Source: Methyloversatilis sp.
GTDB taxonomy: Bacteria; Pseudomonadota; Gammaproteobacteria; Burkholderiales; Rhodocyclaceae
Assembly: GCA_017984755.1 (NCBI GenBank)
Contig: JAGNYW010000019.1
Coordinates: 1 to 52,226 of the forward strand
Length of the DNA: 52,226 bases
Direction of reading: 5' to 3'
Below, piece after piece: positions 8,060 to 16,435 of the stretch (the first letter of the stretch is position 1; each line of letters begins with the position of its first letter). The notes under the pieces are model-generated. The model made no database searches. It was not told the DNA's origin and saw only the letters and a list, made by a program, of their open reading frames with translations. The position numbers and the translations under genes are program-made.

Positions 8060-8737
8060 ATGGATGTCCGTCGCACGTCGCTGTCCGCCGGTGAAACACG
8101 CACCCGCATTCTCGATGCGGCGCTGGCGCTGTTCGTCGCGCACGGCTTCGAGGCGACGTCGATGCGCATGATCACCGGCGCCGCCGGCGTCAATCTCGCG
8201 GCGGTGAACTACCACTTCGGTTCCAAGGACGTGCTGGTGCAGGAGGTACTGCGCCGCCATCTGCATCCGCTCAACGAAAAACGCATGAATGCGCTCGATG
8301 CCGCGGAACAGGCGGCCGGCGACCGGCCGGTCAGGGCTAGCGTGATCATGGAGGCGTTTTTCGGCGGCTCGCTCGAACTGGCGGCCGGAAGCCGGAAGGG
8401 GCACGACTTCATGCGGCTGCTCGGTCGCACCTTCACGGAACCGTCGCCGCAGGTACGGGCCTTCCTGTCGACTGAATATGCAGTGGTGATCAGCCGTTAC
8501 AAGCAGGCATTGCAGCGTGCGCTTCCGGCCGTTCCGCTCGAGGAGATCGTGTGGCGCCTGCATTTCATGCTGGGTGCCATGTCGTATGCGGTGTCGGGCA
8601 TCGATTCGCTGCAGGTACTGACCGGCGTGCGGATCGACGAGCCGGACGCCATGCAGCGCATGGCCCCGCGGCTGATGAGCTTCCTGCTCGGTGGTTTGCG
8701 AGCTCCGCTGCCCGGCATGGAAGGCCGGATCGACTAG
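8060..8737 (+). CDS. psrA: TetR/AcrR family regulator, PsrA-like fatty-acid repressor
   Basis: A 225-residue TetR protein. Residues 10-60 form the HTH domain; the recognition segment MRMITGAAGVNLAAVNYHFGSK is nearly that of Pseudomonas PsrA. PsrA represses beta-oxidation genes and its own gene and is released by long-chain fatty acids or acyl-CoA. The context fits exactly: a matching operator lies in its own promoter, and a full set of fatty-acid degradation genes follows on the same strand. I chose ATG 8060; an upstream TTG at 8039 lies inside the operator and is unlikely. Confidence 0.88.
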   Translation: MDVRRTSLSAGETRTRILDAALALFVAHGFEATSMRMITGAAGVNLAAVNYHFGSKDVLVQEVLRRHLHPLNEKRMNALDAAEQAAGDRPVRASVIMEAFFGGSLELAAGSRKGHDFMRLLGRTFTEPSPQVRAFLSTEYAVVISRYKQALQRALPAVPLEEIVWRLHFMLGAMSYAVSGIDSLQVLTGVRIDEPDAMQRMAPRLMSFLLGGLRAPLPGMEGRID

Positions 8738-8810
8738 CAGTACATCATGGATGCAAAAGTGCAGGTCGTCTGCCGGCAGCGGCAGCGGCGCACCGGATAC
8801 GGAGATCGTC

Positions 8811-11288
8811 ATGGCCTGGATACTGCTGCTTGTGCCTGTGGGAGCGATCCTGCTCGCTTACCTGCGTGCGCCGCTGCTCGTCTGGACAGCTGCTGCAGCC
8901 GCGTGGCTGACCGGTGCGAGCCTGCATTTCGGCTGGTCGACCGGAGTGAACGTCTGCGTCGCACTGCTCGCGGGCGTACCCGTGCTGCTGCTGAACGTCG
9001 TGCCGCTGCGCCGCACCCTCATTGCCGCGCCGTTGCTGAAGGTGTACCGGAAGATCCTGCCGCCGATGTCCGACACCGAACGCATCGCGCTCGAGGCAGG
9101 CACGGTGTGGTGGGAGGGCGAACTGTTCCGCGGGCGCCCCGACTGGACACAGCTGTACGGCTATCCGGAGCCGCGCCTGAGCGTCGAGGAACAGGCCTTC
9201 ATCGACAATGAAGTCGAACAGTTGTGCCGGCTGTCGAACGACTGGCGCATTTCGCACGAACTGAAGGACCTGCCGCCCGATGCGTGGCAGTACATCAAGG
9301 ACGCCGGCTTCCTCGGCCTCATCATTCCGAAGCAGTACGGCGGCAGGCAGTTTTCCGCCTGGGCGCATTCGCAGATCGTGACCAAGCTGTCGACCCGCTG
9401 TTCGGCGTCGGCCGTGACCGTCATGGTGCCCAATTCGCTCGGTCCGGCCGAACTGCTGCTGCACTACGGCACCGACGCGCAGAAGGATCACTACCTGCCG
9501 CGGCTCGCCAGAGGTCTGGAAATTCCGTGCTTCGCGCTGACCAGCCCACAGGCCGGGTCGGATGCGGCAGCCATCCCGGATTTCGGCGTCATCTGCCGGG
9601 GCTGGCACGAAGGGCGCGAAGTGCTGGGCATGCGCGTGACATGGGACAAGCGCTACATCACGCTCGGCCCGGTCGCCACGCTGCTCGGTCTCGCTTTCCG
9701 CCTGTACGATCCGGACCACCTGCTGGGCGACGCGGAAGACATCGGCATCACCTGCGCGCTGATTCCCACCTCGCACCCGGGCGTGCAGATAGGTCGTCGC
9801 CACTATCCGCTCAATGCGGTGTTCCAGAACGGGCCGAACTGGGGCAAGGACGTGTTCATGCCGCTCGACTGGATCATCGGCGGCCCGGCCATGGCTGGTC
9901 AGGGCTGGCGCATGCTGATGGAGTGCCTCGCCGCCGGCCGCTCGATTTCGCTGCCGGCCTCGAACACCGGCATGGCCAAGCTCACCGCGCGCTGCGTCGG
10001 CGGATATGCCCGCGTGCGCAGCCAGTTCAAGACCGCAATCGGCCGCTTCGAGGGCATACAGGAGCCGCTGGCGCGCATCGGCGGCCACCTCTACATGATG
10101 GATGCCGCGCGCACGCTGACGGCCGGCGCCATCGATCTCGGTGAAAAGCCTTCCGTCGTGTCGGCCATCGTGAAATACCACATCACCGAACGCACGCGTC
10201 AGGTGGTCAACGACGGCATGGACATTCTGGGCGGCAAGGGCATCTGTCTCGGCCCTTCCAACTTCCTCGGCCGCGCCTACCAGCAGATTCCGATCGGCAT
10301 CACGGTCGAGGGCGCGAACATCCTGACGCGCAGTCTCATCATCTTCGGCCAGGGTGCCGTGCGCTGCCATCCCTACGTGCTGCGCGAAATGCGCGCCGCG
10401 CTGGCGGAGGACACGCCGACTGCGCTCGCCGAATTCGACGATGCGCTGTTTTCTCACATCGGCTACACCGTCAGCAATGCGGCGCGCACGCTGGTGATCG
10501 GCCTGACCGGTTCGCACTGGCTGTCGCTGCCGGTCGATGTGGCACCGGAAACGCGGCGTCATCATCAGCAGCTCATGCGCATGTCGTCAGCGTTCGCCTT
10601 CCTTGCAGACGCGGCAATGCTTACCATGGGTGGCGACCTCAAGCGCAAGGAAAAGCTGTCGGCGCGGCTGGGCGACATCCTGTCGCAGATGTACCTGTGT
10701 TCGGCAACGCTCAGGCGCTTCGAGGCCGAAGGCCGCCAGGCGGCCGATGCGCCGCTCATGCACTGGGCCATCCGCGATGCGCTGTACCAGGCGCAGAACG
10801 CTTTCGAAGGCGTCATCGCCAACTTCCCGAACCGGTTTGTCGGCGGGGTGCTGCGCCGGCTCATCTTCCCGCTTGGCCGGCCCTACATCGTGCCGTCCGA
10901 CCGCCTTGGCGGTGAAGTGGCGAAGCTGCTGATCGAGCCGTCGGCCACGCGTGACCGTCTGAGCGCCGGCATGTACGTGCCGGCTGACGAACACGATCCG
11001 GTCGGCGTCATCGAGTACGCCCTCGCCGCCACGGTCGCAGCCGAGCCGATCGAGGCGCGCGTGCGCGCTGCACAGAAGAAGGGCGCGCTGAAGGCGCGCG
11101 GTGCCGGTCTGATGCAGGCCGCGTTCGACGCCGGCCTGATCGATGCCGCCGAATTCGCGCTGATCGAACGGCGCGACGCGCTGCGCGACCGCGTGGTGAG
11201 GGTTGACGATTTCCCGCAGGACCTCGGCGCCGATGTGGTCGCGGCGCCACCGGCCGAATCGCACAACGTTTCGGCGATGGCCGCCTGA
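8811..11288 (+). CDS. fadE: Acyl-CoA dehydrogenase, FadE type
   Basis: An 825-residue protein, the usual length of the large proteobacterial FadE. Two or three hydrophobic segments at residues 1-70 anchor it to the membrane, followed by the acyl-CoA dehydrogenase N-terminal, middle and C-terminal domains (for example IIPKQYGGRQFSAWAHS, CFALTSPQAGSDAA, GMDILGGKGICLGPSN) and the DUF1974 C-terminal extension. It performs the first, FAD-dependent step of beta-oxidation and passes electrons to ETF. ATG 8811 has GGAG at 8801-8804 with ideal spacing. The stop overlaps the thiolase start (TGATG), showing translational coupling. Confidence 0.95.
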   Translation: MAWILLLVPVGAILLAYLRAPLLVWTAAAAAWLTGASLHFGWSTGVNVCVALLAGVPVLLLNVVPLRRTLIAAPLLKVYRKILPPMSDTERIALEAGTVWWEGELFRGRPDWTQLYGYPEPRLSVEEQAFIDNEVEQLCRLSNDWRISHELKDLPPDAWQYIKDAGFLGLIIPKQYGGRQFSAWAHSQIVTKLSTRCSASAVTVMVPNSLGPAELLLHYGTDAQKDHYLPRLARGLEIPCFALTSPQAGSDAAAIPDFGVICRGWHEGREVLGMRVTWDKRYITLGPVATLLGLAFRLYDPDHLLGDAEDIGITCALIPTSHPGVQIGRRHYPLNAVFQNGPNWGKDVFMPLDWIIGGPAMAGQGWRMLMECLAAGRSISLPASNTGMAKLTARCVGGYARVRSQFKTAIGRFEGIQEPLARIGGHLYMMDAARTLTAGAIDLGEKPSVVSAIVKYHITERTRQVVNDGMDILGGKGICLGPSNFLGRAYQQIPIGITVEGANILTRSLIIFGQGAVRCHPYVLREMRAALAEDTPTALAEFDDALFSHIGYTVSNAARTLVIGLTGSHWLSLPVDVAPETRRHHQQLMRMSSAFAFLADAAMLTMGGDLKRKEKLSARLGDILSQMYLCSATLRRFEAEGRQAADAPLMHWAIRDALYQAQNAFEGVIANFPNRFVGGVLRRLIFPLGRPYIVPSDRLGGEVAKLLIEPSATRDRLSAGMYVPADEHDPVGVIEYALAATVAAEPIEARVRAAQKKGALKARGAGLMQAAFDAGLIDAAEFALIERRDALRDRVVRVDDFPQDLGADVVAAPPAESHNVSAMAA

Positions 11289-12571
11289 TGACGATGCCCG
11301 ATGTCTTCGTGGTCGATGGCGCGCGCTCGCCCTTCCTGAAGTCGCGCAATGCGCCCGGCCCGTTCGCAGCCGCCGATCTGGCCGTCGCGGCGGGCAGCGC
11401 GCTGCTGTCGCGCCAGTGCTTCCGGCCGGACCAGCTCGACGAGGTCATCCTCGGCTGTGCGGCACCGTCGGCCGAAGAAGCGAACATCGGCCGCATCGCC
11501 GCACTGCGCATGGGCTGCGGCGACCGCGTGCCGGGCTGGACGGTGATGCGCAACTGCGCCAGCGGGATGCAGGCGCTCGATTCGGCCATGGCCGACATCC
11601 AGCGCGGCCGTGCCGATCTGGTGCTGGCTGGCGGCGTCGATGCGCTGTCGCGCGCCCACCTGCTGTTTTCCGATGCCATGGTGCGCTGGCTGTCGCAGTG
11701 GTATGCCGCCAAAAGCCTCGGCGCGCGTGCGCAGCTGCTGACGAAATTCCGCCCCGGCATGCTGGTGCCGGTGATCGGCCTGCTCAAGGGACTGACCGAT
11801 CCGGTGATCGGCATCAATATGGGCCAGACTGCCGAAAACCTCGCCGCGCGCTTCGGCATCGGCCGCACGCAGATGGATTTCTTCTCGATGCGCTCGCACC
11901 AGCGCACCGCAGCCGCGCTCGATGCCGGCCACTTCGGCGAAATCGTCCCGGTCGCCGATGGACGTGGTCGCATATATACAGAGGACGATGGCACGCGGCT
12001 CGATTCGTCGGTGCCGCGGCTGGCGAAACTGCGGCCGGTGTTCGACCGTCGCCATGGTCGCATCACGGCCGGCAACAGTTCTCAGGTCACCGACGGCGCG
12101 GCCTGGCTGCTGCTGGCGTCGCAGAAGGCGGTCGATGAACATCGTCTGACGCCGCTCGGACGCATCGTCGATGTGCAATGGGCCGGGCTGGACCCGGCGC
12201 AGATGGGGCTGGGGCCGGTGCATGCCGCCACGCCGCTGCTGCAGCGCCACGGCCTGGGCCTGAATGATCTCGACGCCTGGGAAATCAACGAGGCGTTCGC
12301 CGCCCAGGTGATCGGCTGCATCGAGGCGTGGAAGAGCGACGACTACTGTCGCACCGAACTGGGCTTGCCGGGTGCGCTGGGCACGCTGGACGATCGCCGG
12401 CTGAACATCGACGGCGGCGCCATCGCCATCGGTCATCCGGTCGGCGCCAGCGGCGCGCGCATCGTGCTGCATCTGCTGCACGTGCTGCGCCGGCAGGGTG
12501 GTGGTCGCGGCATCGCATCAATCTGCATCGGCGGCGGACAGGGCGGTGCCATGCTGGTGGCAACGACATGA
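11288..12571 (+). CDS. Acetyl-CoA C-acyltransferase (thiolase), FadI-like
   Basis: A 427-residue thiolase. The acyl-accepting Cys90 is in MRNCASGMQ, EINEAFAAQ is the conserved loop, the His is in IAIGHPVGASG, and the second Cys is in SICIGGGQGGAM. It cleaves 3-ketoacyl-CoA to acetyl-CoA and a shortened acyl-CoA. Start and stop overlap both neighbours by one to four bases (fadE before, the FadJ-type gene after), so the three proteins are translationally coupled. Its partner is most likely the adjacent hydratase-dehydrogenase, as in FadI/FadJ. Confidence 0.93.
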   Translation: MTMPDVFVVDGARSPFLKSRNAPGPFAAADLAVAAGSALLSRQCFRPDQLDEVILGCAAPSAEEANIGRIAALRMGCGDRVPGWTVMRNCASGMQALDSAMADIQRGRADLVLAGGVDALSRAHLLFSDAMVRWLSQWYAAKSLGARAQLLTKFRPGMLVPVIGLLKGLTDPVIGINMGQTAENLAARFGIGRTQMDFFSMRSHQRTAAALDAGHFGEIVPVADGRGRIYTEDDGTRLDSSVPRLAKLRPVFDRRHGRITAGNSSQVTDGAAWLLLASQKAVDEHRLTPLGRIVDVQWAGLDPAQMGLGPVHAATPLLQRHGLGLNDLDAWEINEAFAAQVIGCIEAWKSDDYCRTELGLPGALGTLDDRRLNIDGGAIAIGHPVGASGARIVLHLLHVLRRQGGGRGIASICIGGGQGGAMLVATT

Positions 12572-14529
12572 CCTCATCGATGACGACCGGACTGCAGCAC
12601 TGGCGTCTGGCGCGCGACGCCGATGGAATCGCCTGGCTCACCTTCGACCGCGCTGACGCGAACGTGAACACGCTGTCGGCCGGCGTGATGCGCGAACTGG
12701 GTGATGTGCTCGACACGCTTGACGCCGCACCGCCGCGCGGGCTGGTCATCCAGTCCGGCAAGGCCGGCGGCTTCATCGCCGGCGCCGACATCGCCGAATT
12801 CGGTCAGGTCAGCGATGTGGCCGGCGCGCGCGCGCTGCTCGAACGCGGCTGGAATCTGTTCAACCGGTTGGCCGGCGTCGCCTACCCGACCTGTGCGCTG
12901 GTGCGCGGTTTCTGTGTCGGCGGCGGTACCGAACTTGCGCTGGCCTGCCGCACCATCGTTGCGGTGGACGAACCGGGTACGCGTTTTTCGCTGCCCGAAG
13001 TCATGCTGGGCATCGTGCCCGGCTGGGGCGGCATGCTGCGCTTGCCGGCCCGCATCGGCGCGCCGGCCGCGCTCGACATGATGCTGACCGGCCGCGCACT
13101 GGATGTGCGCCGTGCGAAGTCACTCGGGCTGGTTGATGACATCGCGCCGGCGCGGCTGATGCGTGAACACGCGACAGCCGCCGTACTGTCCGGCGCACCG
13201 CGGCGCGCGCTTTCCTTCATGCAGCGCCTGCTGACCGGGCCGCTGGGCGGCATCGTGGCGGGCAAGGCCCGCCAGGGCGTGGCGAAGCGGGCGAGCCGCA
13301 CGCACTACCCCGCACCGTGGGCCATCATCGACATCTGGCAACGCTTCGGCGGCAATGCGCTGGCGGTGCCCGACGTGCATCCGTCATCGCTTGCCTCGCT
13401 GGTGACGCACCCGACCACGGCCAGCCTGCAGCGCGTGTATCACCTGCGCGAGCGCCTGCGTGCGTTCGGCAAGGGCGACGGTGCAGGGCTGCCGGTCATC
13501 CGGCGCGTGCACGTGATCGGCGCCGGCGTCATGGGCGGCGACATCGCGGCCTGGTGCGCCCTGCGCGGTTTCCAGGTCACACTGCAGGACAACGGTGCCG
13601 AGCGCATCGCGCCCGCCATGCGGCGTGCGACCAGTGCCTTTTCACGTAAATTCCGCGGCGACCGCCGTGCCGCGCGTGCCGCCCTCGACCGCCTGATTCC
13701 CGACGTCACGGGTGCCGGCGTGGCCGGGGCCGACCTCATCATCGAAGCCATCTACGAAGACCTCGCCGCGAAGCAGGCGCTGTTCCGCGACATCGAACGG
13801 CGCGCCAAACCCGACGCACTGATCGCGACCAACACCTCCAGCCTGCGCATCGAGGACATCGCCGCCGCGCTGCGGGATCCGTCGCGGCTGATCGGCATCC
13901 ACTTCTTCAACCCGGTGGCGCAGATGCCGCTGGTCGAAGTGGTGCGCGGCGCTGCCAGCGATGCCGTCGCCGTGCAGCGCGCAGCGGCCTTCGTCGCGGC
14001 GCTCGACAAGCTGCCGCTGCCGGTGGCAAGCAGCCCGGGCTTCCTGGTCAATGCGGTGCTCGGCCCCTACATGCTGGAAGCGATGAAGTGCGTCGACGAA
14101 GGCATCGCGCCAGAGGTGGTGGATCGCGCCGCACTCGATTTCGGCATGGCCATGGGGCCGATCGAACTGGCCGACACGGTCGGGCTGGACATCGCGCTGG
14201 CAGCCGGCGCGCGCCTGACCGGCGCCGCGCAGGCACCCGGCTGCCTGCAGCGTCATGTCGATGCCGGCCGGCTCGGCCGCAAGACCGGTGCCGGTTTCTA
14301 TACGTGGCAGGACGGCAAGCCGCTGCGAGGCACCGTGCAGGCCGCTCCCGCCGCTTCCGCCGGACTGGCCGACCGCCTGATCGCGCCACTGGTCGCGGCA
14401 ACCTCTCGCTGCGTCGAGCAGCATGTCGTTGCCGACGCCGATCTGGCCGACGCCGGACTGATATTCGGCGCCGGCTTCGCACCCTGGACCGGCGGACCGC
14501 TGCATCATGCGGCGCCCGCCACCCCCTGA
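12568..14529 (+). CDS. Bifunctional enoyl-CoA hydratase / 3-hydroxyacyl-CoA dehydrogenase, FadJ/FadB order
   Basis: A 653-residue protein with the order crotonase then dehydrogenase. The hydratase part (about 1-230) has GFIAGADIAEFG and CVGGGTELALAC; the NAD-binding part starts at about residue 305 with VIGAGVMGGDIA, and HFFNPVAQMPLVEVV and FLVNAVLGPYMLEA follow. It converts enoyl-CoA to 3-ketoacyl-CoA. It is some 60 residues shorter than E. coli FadJ; the second C-terminal dehydrogenase repeat appears reduced. ATG 12568 overlaps the thiolase stop (ATGA). Confidence 0.92.
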   Translation: MTSSMTTGLQHWRLARDADGIAWLTFDRADANVNTLSAGVMRELGDVLDTLDAAPPRGLVIQSGKAGGFIAGADIAEFGQVSDVAGARALLERGWNLFNRLAGVAYPTCALVRGFCVGGGTELALACRTIVAVDEPGTRFSLPEVMLGIVPGWGGMLRLPARIGAPAALDMMLTGRALDVRRAKSLGLVDDIAPARLMREHATAAVLSGAPRRALSFMQRLLTGPLGGIVAGKARQGVAKRASRTHYPAPWAIIDIWQRFGGNALAVPDVHPSSLASLVTHPTTASLQRVYHLRERLRAFGKGDGAGLPVIRRVHVIGAGVMGGDIAAWCALRGFQVTLQDNGAERIAPAMRRATSAFSRKFRGDRRAARAALDRLIPDVTGAGVAGADLIIEAIYEDLAAKQALFRDIERRAKPDALIATNTSSLRIEDIAAALRDPSRLIGIHFFNPVAQMPLVEVVRGAASDAVAVQRAAAFVAALDKLPLPVASSPGFLVNAVLGPYMLEAMKCVDEGIAPEVVDRAALDFGMAMGPIELADTVGLDIALAAGARLTGAAQAPGCLQRHVDAGRLGRKTGAGFYTWQDGKPLRGTVQAAPAASAGLADRLIAPLVAATSRCVEQHVVADADLADAGLIFGAGFAPWTGGPLHHAAPATP

Positions 14530-14559
14530 TTTCCAGCAGAACAGAAACGAGAACGAATC

Positions 14560-14955
14560 ATGAGCTACCCGACAGACACACTCCCCGAAGAACAACCTGC
14601 GCTGCGGCTGCTGCCGATGCCGCGCGACCTCAATGCCGCCGGCGACATCTTCGGCGGCTGGGTCATGTCGCAGGTCGACGTGGCCGGCTCCATCGCCGCC
14701 ATGCGCCGCACCCGCTCGCGCGTGGTCACCGTCGCGGTCAATTCCTTCGTGTTCCTGCAGCCGATCACCACGCAGCACTTGGTGTCGTTCTATGCCGCCG
14801 TATCCCGCGTGGGCAACACGTCGATCACGGTCGATATCGCGGTGTATTCGGAAACGGGCTACGAAAACATATACATAAAGAAGGTGGCCGAGGCGACGTT
14901 AACCTATGTCGCGGTGGGCGAAGATGGCCGGAAACTGAATATTCCAGCGGAGTGA
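14560..14955 (+). CDS. yciA: Acyl-CoA thioesterase, YciA-like hotdog protein
   Basis: A 131-residue single hotdog domain: LRLLPMPRDLNAAGDIFGGWVMSQ-like N-terminus with the conserved Asn and Asp (N33/G34-D35 region), then VTVAVNSFVFLQP and a C-terminal ATLTYVAV strand. YciA-type enzymes hydrolyse acyl-CoA and may act as overflow valves that restore free CoA. It follows the FadJ-type gene by 30 bases and is probably in the same transcript. GAGAACGA precedes the ATG at 14560. The codons near 14870 (ATATACATAAAG) are unusually AT-rich for the region. Confidence 0.9.
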   Translation: MSYPTDTLPEEQPALRLLPMPRDLNAAGDIFGGWVMSQVDVAGSIAAMRRTRSRVVTVAVNSFVFLQPITTQHLVSFYAAVSRVGNTSITVDIAVYSETGYENIYIKKVAEATLTYVAVGEDGRKLNIPAE

Positions 14956-15048
14956 CCGATGGAGCAGTGTGCAGTTGCGTGAGCATCATGAATGCGCCAC
15001 GCAGGACTTGAACAAACAGGTGATCGGATAGAGGAAAGAGGAGACGTG

Positions 15049-16341
15049 ATGTCGAGGAAAGTGAAAGCCGCCGTGGCGGGTCAGTCGTCCGCACTGCTTG
15101 CCGGTCTCATCGGCGCACTGCTGTCCGGGCAGGCGATGGCGGCCGGTTTTGCCGTACAGAACCAGAACGGGGCCGGTACGGGTGTCGCCTTCGCCGGCGC
15201 CGCGGCGATGGCCGAGGACGCCAGCACCATTTACTTCAATCCGGCCGGCATGACCTATCTGCCGCCGGGGCACAGCATTTCGGCGGCGGGCACGCTGCTG
15301 AATCGCTCGCTGCGCTTCGACGATCGCGGCAGCAATGCGCTCGGGCCGTTCCCGCTCGGTGACGACGGCGGTCAGGGCGGCGGCATGTCGCTCATTCCGG
15401 CGGCCTACTACTCGTATGCCGTGAATGATCGATTCCGCATCGGTGTCGGCGTGTCGGCGACCTTCGGCAACAAGACCGACTACAGCACGACCTTCGTCGG
15501 GCGCTTCCAGGGCAATTACGTCGACCTGAAGGCGCTGAACGTCAATCCGTCGTTCGCGTGGCGCGTCAACGACCAGCTGTCGGTCGGCGCCGGCGTGAGT
15601 TTCGTCAAGCTCGAAGGCGACATCCAGCAGCAGCTGCCGATCTCGCCGCTGCTGCCGAATGCGCGCAACCGCCTCGAAGCCGACGACACCGCGATGGGTT
15701 TCAACCTCGGACTCATGTATCAGGTGACGCCCGACATGCGGGTCGGCATGACCTACCGCTCGAAGATCGATTTCAGGCTGAAGGGTGAAGCGACGGCGAC
15801 CGATGCCGGGCCGGCGACCGGTGTGACGCCCGCGTTCGCGAAGATCGAGCTGCCGGATACCTTTTCGGTGGCCGTGCATCAGCAGCTGAACGAGCGCTGG
15901 GAAATGATGGGCGACTACACCTGGACCGGCTGGTCGACCTTCAAGTCGCTTGACGTACGGAACGGGAATACCGGCGCCCGGCTGTCCAACCCGAATTACG
16001 ACTTCCGCGACAGCTGGCGCATCGGTTTCGGCGCCGGCTACAAGTACACCGAGGCGCTGAAGCTGCGCTTCGGTGTCGCGTTCGACAAGACTCCGGTGCC
16101 GGATGCCGACTCGCGCACGCTGACGCTGCCGGACAGCGATCGCTGGTGGCTCGCCTTCGGTGTGCGCTACGCGCTGACGCCGAAATCGAGTCTCGATGTC
16201 GGCTACGCGCACATCTTCTTCGACCGCGAGGCCATAGAGCGGCGCACCGTCGTGGGCACAACGCCCACCGGCCAGATCATCAGCGGCAAGTTCGACACCA
16301 GTGCCGACCTGCTGTCGGTGCAGTACAACCACAGTTTCTGA
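15049..16341 (+). CDS. fadL: FadL/OmpP1 family outer-membrane fatty-acid transporter
   Basis: A 430-residue outer-membrane beta-barrel. The signal peptide ends AMA-AGFAVQNQN, and the first mature residues (GFAVQNQNGAGTGVAFAGAAAMAEDASTIYFNPAG, split here as positions 33-67) are the FadL N-terminal hatch signature, with the conserved NPAG/A element. The chain ends in Phe, as expected for a barrel. It takes up long-chain fatty acids or other hydrophobic compounds. ATG 15049 has AAGAGGAG just upstream. Its position inside the fad cluster supports a fatty-acid substrate. Confidence 0.93.
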   Translation: MSRKVKAAVAGQSSALLAGLIGALLSGQAMAAGFAVQNQNGAGTGVAFAGAAAMAEDASTIYFNPAGMTYLPPGHSISAAGTLLNRSLRFDDRGSNALGPFPLGDDGGQGGGMSLIPAAYYSYAVNDRFRIGVGVSATFGNKTDYSTTFVGRFQGNYVDLKALNVNPSFAWRVNDQLSVGAGVSFVKLEGDIQQQLPISPLLPNARNRLEADDTAMGFNLGLMYQVTPDMRVGMTYRSKIDFRLKGEATATDAGPATGVTPAFAKIELPDTFSVAVHQQLNERWEMMGDYTWTGWSTFKSLDVRNGNTGARLSNPNYDFRDSWRIGFGAGYKYTEALKLRFGVAFDKTPVPDADSRTLTLPDSDRWWLAFGVRYALTPKSSLDVGYAHIFFDREAIERRTVVGTTPTGQIISGKFDTSADLLSVQYNHSF

Positions 16342-16349
16342 TGCAGCGC

Positions 16350-16378
16350 CGGCCGGTCTGCCCACAAGGCACCGGCCG
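16350..16378. other. GC-rich intergenic hairpin after fadL
   Basis: CGGCCGGT (16350-16357) pairs with ACCGGCCG (16371-16378), with an inner GCC/GGC extension. It begins eight bases after the fadL stop and is followed by CCTTCCT rather than a T tract. It could be a weak terminator or an mRNA 3' end stabiliser. Confidence 0.5.
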
Positions 16379-16435
16379 CCTTCCTACTGACCCGGCCGCG
16401 CACTGCTGCCGGCGTACCGACTTCGGGAGACCACC